From the NCBI GenBank assembly GCA_021810455.1, contig JAJZIU010000004.1, positions 1-41,771 of the forward strand: a DNA stretch of 41,771 nucleotides, given 5' to 3'. Position numbers and translations under genes: made by a program. The notes under the pieces are model-generated. The model was not told the origin of the DNA, made no database searches, and worked only from the letters and a program-made list of their open reading frames with translations. Of the stretch, positions 35,640 to 41,771 are shown piece after piece. The DNA comes from Microcaldota archaeon. Lineage in GTDB: Archaea > Micrarchaeota > Micrarchaeia > Micrarchaeales > CABMGC01. The stretch's first letter is position 1; every line of letters starts with the position of its first letter.

Positions 35640-36599
35640 ATGGCAAAAGAAGCAAAAGAAAAGAACATAAAGGAATTGGAGGATCTTCCAGGAATTGGAC
35701 CGACTACAGCTGAAAAACTGCGAGAGTCTGGGTACGATACTCTTGAGAAGATTGCCGTGGCATCCCCTCATGATCTATCCGAACTAACGGGAATGAGTGT
35801 TGACAATGCTAAAAAGGCTGTTGATGCAGCAAAACAGGCAACAACCGTTGTGTATTCAACCGGTTCTGAAATTTATGATCAACGAAAATTGATAGGAAGG
35901 ATAACTACTGGATCTAAAGACCTCAACGAGCTCTTGGGTGGCGGTCTCGAAATAAAAGCAATAACTGAAGCTTATGGTAAATTTGCATCTGGAAAAACCC
36001 AACTTGGATTTCAACTCTCTGTAAATGTGCAACTACCAAGAGACAAAGGCGGGCTTGAAGGAGCCGTCTTGTTCATTGACACAGAAGGCACTTTTAGGCC
36101 AGAAAGGATAGAAACCATCGCAACTGCGGCTGGACTGGACCCTAAACTCGCACTTGATAACATGCTAGTCGTAAGAGCCGAAACTACGGAACAACAAATA
36201 CTTACCATAGAGCGTGCTGATAAGGTAATACAGGAAAAGAACGTTAAATTAATAATAATAGATTCAATGATGGCACTTTTCAGGTCAGAGTTTCTTGGCA
36301 GAGGCGCTTTAGGTGAAAGGCAACAGAAACTGAATTCACACATACACAAACTTCAGAACCTCGCAGATACTCACGGCCTTGCGGTGTACATAACCAACCA
36401 GGTCATGGACAATCCCGGAATACTATTCGGAGATCCAACAACACCTGTTGGTGGTAACATAATGGCCCACGCTGCAACTACCCGGTTGTATATGAGAAAA
36501 AGTAAAGAAGACAAAAGGATAGTGCGACTTGTGGATTCACCGAGCATGCCTGAAGGCGAGGCAGTTATAAAAATAACTCCAAACGGCATAAGGGATTGA
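35640..36599 (+). CDS. radA: DNA repair and recombination protein RadA
   Basis: HhH N-terminus LEDLPGIGPTTAEKLRESGY; Walker A GKFASGKTQ; VVRAETTEQQILTIERA; LIIIDSMMALFRSEF. Confidence 0.97.
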   Translation: MAKEAKEKNIKELEDLPGIGPTTAEKLRESGYDTLEKIAVASPHDLSELTGMSVDNAKKAVDAAKQATTVVYSTGSEIYDQRKLIGRITTGSKDLNELLGGGLEIKAITEAYGKFASGKTQLGFQLSVNVQLPRDKGGLEGAVLFIDTEGTFRPERIETIATAAGLDPKLALDNMLVVRAETTEQQILTIERADKVIQEKNVKLIIIDSMMALFRSEFLGRGALGERQQKLNSHIHKLQNLADTHGLAVYITNQVMDNPGILFGDPTTPVGGNIMAHAATTRLYMRKSKEDKRIVRLVDSPSMPEGEAVIKITPNGIRD

Positions 36600-36602
36600 A
36601 AA

Positions 36603-37376
36603 ATGCTTTTTCTTGTAGGATTGGGCCTTGAGAATAAAGACATTTCTGCTAGAGCCTTGGAAGTTCTTCAAACATGCGATTCGATACTGATAGACACTTA
36701 CACGGCTCCGATATTTCCTGAATATATTAGCTATATAGAAGAAAAGACAAAAAGAAAACTTATTACTGCGGATAGGCATATGCTTGAAGAAAATGTAAAA
36801 GAAACAATAAAAGATGCGAAAACTAAGGACATTGCAATACTAATACCGGGGGATCCATTGGTAGCAACAACACATCACATAATACTCGACTCTGCGAAAT
36901 CCTTGAAAATAGCTTATCATGTGTATCATTCATCTTCGATATTCTCCGCGGCGATAGGCGAAAGTAGATTGGACATATATAAATTCGGAAGAATAACCAC
37001 TATACCTTTCTGGAGTGAGAAGTACAAACCCGTATCCTTCATAGATGTGATAAAGATAAATCTTGACAATGATGAACACACCCTACTTCTTGTAGATGTC
37101 AATCCTAAAACAAACAGCACTATGGATTTGAAAACTGCGTTAGACCTGCTCCTAAAAGCAGAAAATGAGAGAAAACACAAAATCATAACCGAGTCAACCG
37201 AGATTTTTGTGTTGGGAGATATAGGGATGAAAACGCAACTAATATTATTCTCAGATATCGAGTCATTGTTAAAAAACGATTATTTCAATGGAAAGAAAAT
37301 ATCTATCATAATTCCCGGAAAATTGACATTTGCAGAGGACGAAGCAACCCGATTGTTCAGGATTTCCAATACTTGA
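36603..37376 (+). CDS. dphB: Diphthine synthase
   Basis: MLFLVGLGLENKDISARALEVLQTCDSILIDTYTAP...ILIPGDPLVATTHHIILDSAK...HSSSIFSAAIGESRLDIYKFGRITTIPFW. Confidence 0.95.
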   Translation: MLFLVGLGLENKDISARALEVLQTCDSILIDTYTAPIFPEYISYIEEKTKRKLITADRHMLEENVKETIKDAKTKDIAILIPGDPLVATTHHIILDSAKSLKIAYHVYHSSSIFSAAIGESRLDIYKFGRITTIPFWSEKYKPVSFIDVIKINLDNDEHTLLLVDVNPKTNSTMDLKTALDLLLKAENERKHKIITESTEIFVLGDIGMKTQLILFSDIESLLKNDYFNGKKISIIIPGKLTFAEDEATRLFRISNT

Positions 37377-38442
37377 ATGTATAAGTAAGCGCAGCACTTC
37401 CGAATCCTTGTACAAACCAAATGCTTATTATTCTATAAAATATTGTAACGACAGACGCGAGTCCAAGCGCCGTTGCGCTTGTTATGTCATACGATGCTGG
37501 CAAGCTTTGAAAGAATAACGTCAATGATGTTGCCATTGCTACGTCAGTAACTCCCAAAGCTCCCGGAACTCCAGTAACCATTCCCAAAAGCAAAGTAAAG
37601 TAGAATATAAACAATACTGCGGGCAGATACATCAATCCTATATGTACTCCAAAACTCAATATGACTAAATAGAGCGCAAGGCCGTTTGTAAACATTGCCG
37701 GTATGGTGAATACCATAGAATACGCGTAAACATCAACTCCCATCCGTTTGTGATTTTTAAAGTATAATCTTGCAGCTCTAAAAAAACCCTTGAGCCTTTT
37801 TACCCTTCTGAGCTTCCCCTGTACGATGTTGAATAACGTACTGCTGTAAAAGAAAACAAATGGTATGAGCAGAAGTACTATCAGTATGGCAGTTATTACA
37901 TAGTATCCTTTTACCAATACTGTTGCTATTGTCAGCATGACCACAAAACCTAGAAAATCAGTAAATATGTCCACTACTATGGCTGGGAACGTCGCCGAAA
38001 ATTTAGCTCCAGTCAATTTGTTTATTGTATAAGCTACGATACTTCTCCCCCATCTACCTGGTGTTATGTCCATCGAATACATAGACAGATATATGGCAAG
38101 ATTCTTTCTTCTGTTTATTTTTATTCCCAACCTTTTCATGTACATTTCCCACTTAGGGAACCTTATCATGTATCCGAGGAACAGGACAAGTGTTGCAGCT
38201 ATGTAGTACAATGGTTCTATGCTGTGGAATGCCCTGATAAAGTTCCCTACCCCGCTTTTAACAACTGCAAAAGCGGCTATCGCTATAAAAATTATAAAAC
38301 TAATTCCGAGCAGTAGCATTATCGCATGCCTTACTGTCCTTACTCTTTTTTCGTAATCCGCAGCGCTTCTTATCTTCTGCGTGCTTTCTATGTCATAAAA
38401 TTGCGTTTCATTCTTCTGCATCGGATCATTTCTCAAATTCAA
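37357..38442 (-). CDS. Lysylphosphatidylglycerol synthase TM-like/flippase-like membrane protein
   Basis: Multi-TM; ITPGRWGRSIVAYTINKLTG and GVPGALGVTDVAMATSL motifs of the UPF0104 family. Confidence 0.82.
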   Translation of the reverse strand: MNLRNDPMQKNETQFYDIESTQKIRSAADYEKRVRTVRHAIMLLLGISFIIFIAIAAFAVVKSGVGNFIRAFHSIEPLYYIAATLVLFLGYMIRFPKWEMYMKRLGIKINRRKNLAIYLSMYSMDITPGRWGRSIVAYTINKLTGAKFSATFPAIVVDIFTDFLGFVVMLTIATVLVKGYYVITAILIVLLLIPFVFFYSSTLFNIVQGKLRRVKRLKGFFRAARLYFKNHKRMGVDVYAYSMVFTIPAMFTNGLALYLVILSFGVHIGLMYLPAVLFIFYFTLLLGMVTGVPGALGVTDVAMATSLTLFFQSLPASYDITSATALGLASVVTIFYRIISIWFVQGFGSAALTYTFKYWKS

Positions 38443-39451
38443 TGACTCTATTTTCCATCACACTTTCATCCGAGCATAATAAGGCTACATGGCTGCTTTC
38501 ATGATAATCTGCATTTATGTACCCTGATTCTTTTGCTAGTTCTTTTGAGAAGTTGATTATGTCTTCCTTGCTAGGCATCTGGTTATAAGACAGCCCCCTA
38601 CTTTCATTTCTTGCTCCTCCAACATATGCAAATCCTTTGACCTCAACATAATGTGGTTTTCCTATCCTGATTAATTCTGCATAACCTCTTGCATCCTCTA
38701 AGTTTGCTCCCTTTACCAGGGTAAGTCTGAATACACGTCTTGTATTCATACCTGAGAATATCTCCAGAAAAGAAATGAAGTTCTCCCACTTTGCACTCAA
38801 CGTTTTAGGTCTTGTCATCTTTTCATAAAGTTCTTTGTTAGGTGCTTGTATTGAGACATAGAGCTGCGTAGGCATTACCCTCAGCTCCTTGAGTGCATTT
38901 ACCATAGTACCGTTTGTTACAACGAATGTGCTTATACCTCTCTTATGGAAAGCAGACAAAAGCTCATTCATTTTTGGATAGAATAAAGGTTCTCCTGTAA
39001 GGCTCAGCGCAACATGTGCTGGATCTCTAGATTCGTTCCATCTTTCCATGTTTACGTCTTTATTTCCTTTGTATCCACTCACTATCTTTTTGTGTTCTTC
39101 AACCAATCCTTCAACTATCGCATCTGGATCGTCCCAATTCTTAACCGCATTAAGCTCGTTCCATTTGAATCCCATCTCCTCGGGTATTATTCTCCAGCAG
39201 AATGAACATGCAAGATTGCATCCTATAGCTGGTGTTGCCTGTATGCATCTCCAGCTCCTGATACCATAAAATTGATGCTTATAGCAGGAATCGCCGTTCT
39301 TCAAACTGCTTGATGTGTATCCACATATTTTTGTTGCAGAATGCCTCCCAACAAAATGATAACCCTGATTTCTCATTGTTTCTGCAAGTTCCTCTGGCAT
39401 GTGCGGATTATCATCCAGTTTTTCCTTCTGAATCGTAAGCTCTTCTTCCAT
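38426..39451 (-). CDS. taw1: tRNA-Phe 4-demethylwyosine synthase Taw1 (TYW1-like radical SAM)
   Basis: GCNLACSFCWRIIPEEMGFKWNE radical SAM motif; ALSLTGEPLFYPKMNELLSAFHKRGISTFVVTNG; QLYVSIQAPN. Confidence 0.94.
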   Translation of the reverse strand: MEEELTIQKEKLDDNPHMPEELAETMRNQGYHFVGRHSATKICGYTSSSLKNGDSCYKHQFYGIRSWRCIQATPAIGCNLACSFCWRIIPEEMGFKWNELNAVKNWDDPDAIVEGLVEEHKKIVSGYKGNKDVNMERWNESRDPAHVALSLTGEPLFYPKMNELLSAFHKRGISTFVVTNGTMVNALKELRVMPTQLYVSIQAPNKELYEKMTRPKTLSAKWENFISFLEIFSGMNTRRVFRLTLVKGANLEDARGYAELIRIGKPHYVEVKGFAYVGGARNESRGLSYNQMPSKEDIINFSKELAKESGYINADYHESSHVALLCSDESVMENRVIEFEK

Positions 39452-39501
39452 GAACGCACCAAGCTATTATTAATAATCTATTATTATATAGATTTGGTCA
39501 A

Positions 39502-40656
39502 ATGGAGATAAACTACGTTTCAAAGAACAGAATAAATGTAACTGATCAGTCTAGCCGAGACATTCTTGCAAGAGGCCATTTCGGTACGGATGAAAAAGGA
39601 ACGCTGAAACTTGAGATAGAAGAAGCTCTTTATCTAATGGATTTGAGAAACGCAGTGTGCAGATCAAAAGACAAAGAGATATCATTCAACGAACTTTCTT
39701 CAAAGTTTTGGAAGTCGGAAAAGTTCATGGCTAGGTACTTTACTTACAGAGACTGGAGAGACCGCGGTTTAATCATAAAAAACACCGATATAAATTACAC
39801 CGAACCTAACAAAACTCCCATCAAACAATATCCCGGCTCAAACATCTCTCTTCCTAAGTTTACTCTAAACGGGATATTCTTCAAAACAGATCTGATATCC
39901 ATTGTTGATGATAAAGAAAAAGGAAAAGAACTATACGATAAACTTTGGTTTGGCCAATACGGCTCTTACAAGGCATCAGAAAGAGGACAATTAAACAAAC
40001 TTGACATATACGAGACCATATTTTTATCTGAAAAAGGCATTCTCAATATACAGAACATTTCAATAAAGGATCTTGTCACTTACGCATCTTCAAGAAGAAA
40101 AGACTTTCAAAAATTATACGAAGTCTACAGGGATTGGCGTGAGAAAGGCTTCGTAATAAAAACCGGTTTCAAGTTCGGTACGCATTTCAGGGTGTACTTC
40201 CCAGGAGCAAAACCTAGTCAGAACGATGGAAAGGAATGGACACACTCAAAGCACGTAATACATGTATTCCCAAAAGAATCACGATTGTTAATATCCGAAT
40301 GGGCCAGAGCAATAAGAGTTGCACACTCTGTTAGAAAAACGTTTATACTGGCAGTTCCTGGAAGTTCTAGTACAAAAAAAGCCGATATCGATTTCATACT
40401 TTATCATAGGAGGGGGGGAGAAGCTGAGAATCCTACAAAAGATCCACCAAGATATGCTATGCTTTCTCTAAGCGAAGAAGAATACATAGGTGGCAAGGAC
40501 CTCGCAGCTGCTATAAGACAAGCAAAATCCAGTAAATTGGAGCTAATACTGGCAATAGCCGATAGGGAAACTTCTGTAACTTATTACAAAGTGCTTCAGA
40601 TACAATTACCTGGAAGCAAAGAAGAGTATTATGAAATAGATTGGTTTCAACCTTGA
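39502..40656 (+). CDS. endA: tRNA-splicing endonuclease, three-unit (epsilon2-like) form
   Basis: Two tandem EndA-like units (YFTYRDWRDRGLIIK and LYEVYRDWREKGFVIK) plus C-terminal beta-like unit; catalytic Y-H-K in GTHFRVYFPG, WTHSKHVIHVF, AHSVRKTFILAV. Confidence 0.88.
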   Translation: MEINYVSKNRINVTDQSSRDILARGHFGTDEKGTLKLEIEEALYLMDLRNAVCRSKDKEISFNELSSKFWKSEKFMARYFTYRDWRDRGLIIKNTDINYTEPNKTPIKQYPGSNISLPKFTLNGIFFKTDLISIVDDKEKGKELYDKLWFGQYGSYKASERGQLNKLDIYETIFLSEKGILNIQNISIKDLVTYASSRRKDFQKLYEVYRDWREKGFVIKTGFKFGTHFRVYFPGAKPSQNDGKEWTHSKHVIHVFPKESRLLISEWARAIRVAHSVRKTFILAVPGSSSTKKADIDFILYHRRGGEAENPTKDPPRYAMLSLSEEEYIGGKDLAAAIRQAKSSKLELILAIADRETSVTYYKVLQIQLPGSKEEYYEIDWFQP

Positions 40657-40777
40657 TGTTCAAATCACAAACTTACAGAAATAAAAATTATAACCTACTT
40701 TAAAACTTAGTTCTATTTCAACTTCAAAAAACAAAAGATTTAAATATGGATGGTGAGTCCTATGTACGGCTTTGTAT

Positions 40778-41771
40778 ATGATTATGAAGTTTCAATCAGC
40801 TGTAGAGTTCCTTACAACTTATGGTTGGGCAATATTAGTCATAGCTGTGGTAATCTCTTTTCTATATTTCTTTATTCTTGCACCATCCAATCTAGTTCCA
40901 ACCCAATGTACAACAAGCAGCGAGTTGAACTGTCAGGATATGGTTTTTGGTGCAAATCAATTGATTTCAAAAACCGTATTTTTCCTCACAAACGCTCAGA
41001 GCTATCCAATTGAAAATCCTTCTGTATTTGTAAATGTCAGCGGTGTTGGTGTTGGAACTGGCACATGCTCTCCGAACTATGTACTGCCAGGCGGAGCTAT
41101 AATATGCAACGTAACATTTACCAAGCCTTTACGTTATGGATCACTCATAGACGGCAAGATATCTCTTAGTGGGAACGTATGTACAAATCTCGCTACTCCA
41201 GGATGCGTAAGTTCTATTCCACAAACATATCAGGGCAACTTTAATACCCATGTCGTGCCAATACTAAGTCAGACTGGACTAAACGTAACAATAATTTCCC
41301 AAGGGCCATTCCTTGCTGATGGCAATTTGTACAAAATAACTGCAAAGGTAAAACTTCTTGGCTATCCACTACCTGGTGCAACAGTAAACTTTACTACTAA
41401 TGGCAAGTGTGGCACGATTTCACAACAATACATGACCACTGACAGCAATGGCAATGCAACAACATATTTATCCAGTGAGTCACAATGCAGTGGCTCATTA
41501 AATGCAACGTTCGGGGGCCATACCAATACCACCAATGTTACATTCCTGAAACCAGTGTATGCAACGTTCAGCATGAATCAGCCAAACACAGGTTATGCTG
41601 TGGTTACTGTTGGTGGAGTCCCATTCTCCAATCTACCTATAACTGTCGCATTCGCACCTAATTCAATAGCGTCATACTCTTTCCAATCAATAGTGCAAGA
41701 CACAGCAAGTGAAAGATACGCATTTTCTTCAGTTGTGGACAACTGCAATGGAGGAGATGTTCAGTCAGGAA
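40778..41771 (+). CDS. Type IV pilin-like surface protein with Ig-like domains, truncated by window end
   Basis: Open to window end: MIMKFQSAVEFLTTYGWAILVIAVVISFLYFF (class III/type IV pilin-like signal), then PGATVNFTTNGKCGTISQQYMTTDSNGNATTYL (bacterial Ig-like). Confidence 0.72.
   Translation, partial: MIMKFQSAVEFLTTYGWAILVIAVVISFLYFFILAPSNLVPTQCTTSSELNCQDMVFGANQLISKTVFFLTNAQSYPIENPSVFVNVSGVGVGTGTCSPNYVLPGGAIICNVTFTKPLRYGSLIDGKISLSGNVCTNLATPGCVSSIPQTYQGNFNTHVVPILSQTGLNVTIISQGPFLADGNLYKITAKVKLLGYPLPGATVNFTTNGKCGTISQQYMTTDSNGNATTYLSSESQCSGSLNATFGGHTNTTNVTFLKPVYATFSMNQPNTGYAVVTVGGVPFSNLPITVAFAPNSIASYSFQSIVQDTASERYAFSSVVDNCNGGDVQSG

Noticed and set aside
1-41771. CRISPR array
   Set aside because: No regularly spaced direct repeats or cas genes seen; TnpB genes are IS-type, not Cas12.
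1-41771. rRNA genes
   Set aside because: No rRNA-like conserved stretches recognised.

Overview
This 41.8 kb window looks like a chromosomal segment of a DPANN archaeon, most likely ARMAN/Micrarchaeota-like. That placement rests on an EndA that reads as the three-unit epsilon2 type, Taw1, DphB, RadA, a cupin-type GPI and intron-containing tRNAs. I found two intron-containing tRNA genes (Phe-GAA and Ala-UGC). Mobile elements include two TnpB (IS200/IS605-like) loci with shared TTTA-loop hairpin ends, a tnpB relic, an orphan right-end hairpin, a complete 1039-bp DDE insertion sequence with 11-12 bp inverted repeats, and a decayed transposase. There are four toxin-antitoxin modules (AbiE-like, RelBE-like, VapBC, wHTH/RelE-like). 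A secreted/membrane gene set encodes a membrane-anchored wHTH-DUF4382-like regulator and an ABC ATPase, CARDB-like protein and FtsX/MacB-type permease; a TnpB element splits it. Ordinary metabolic and information-processing genes fill the rest. The observations most worth checking are: an intronless tRNA-Phe 3'-half copy bounding a RelBE mini-island; a class II ribonucleotide reductase reduced to N- and C-terminal stubs; shared TnpB ends with an ORF-less copy; a wHTH/RelE-like pair bounded by a 30-bp promoter-containing direct repeat; a tandem metallophosphoesterase with a degenerate N-terminal copy; a two-gene cassette with an ADP-ribosyltransferase-like protein; and structured candidate RNAs near 7.2 kb and 35.5 kb. 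All family calls come from reading motifs; no database search was run.
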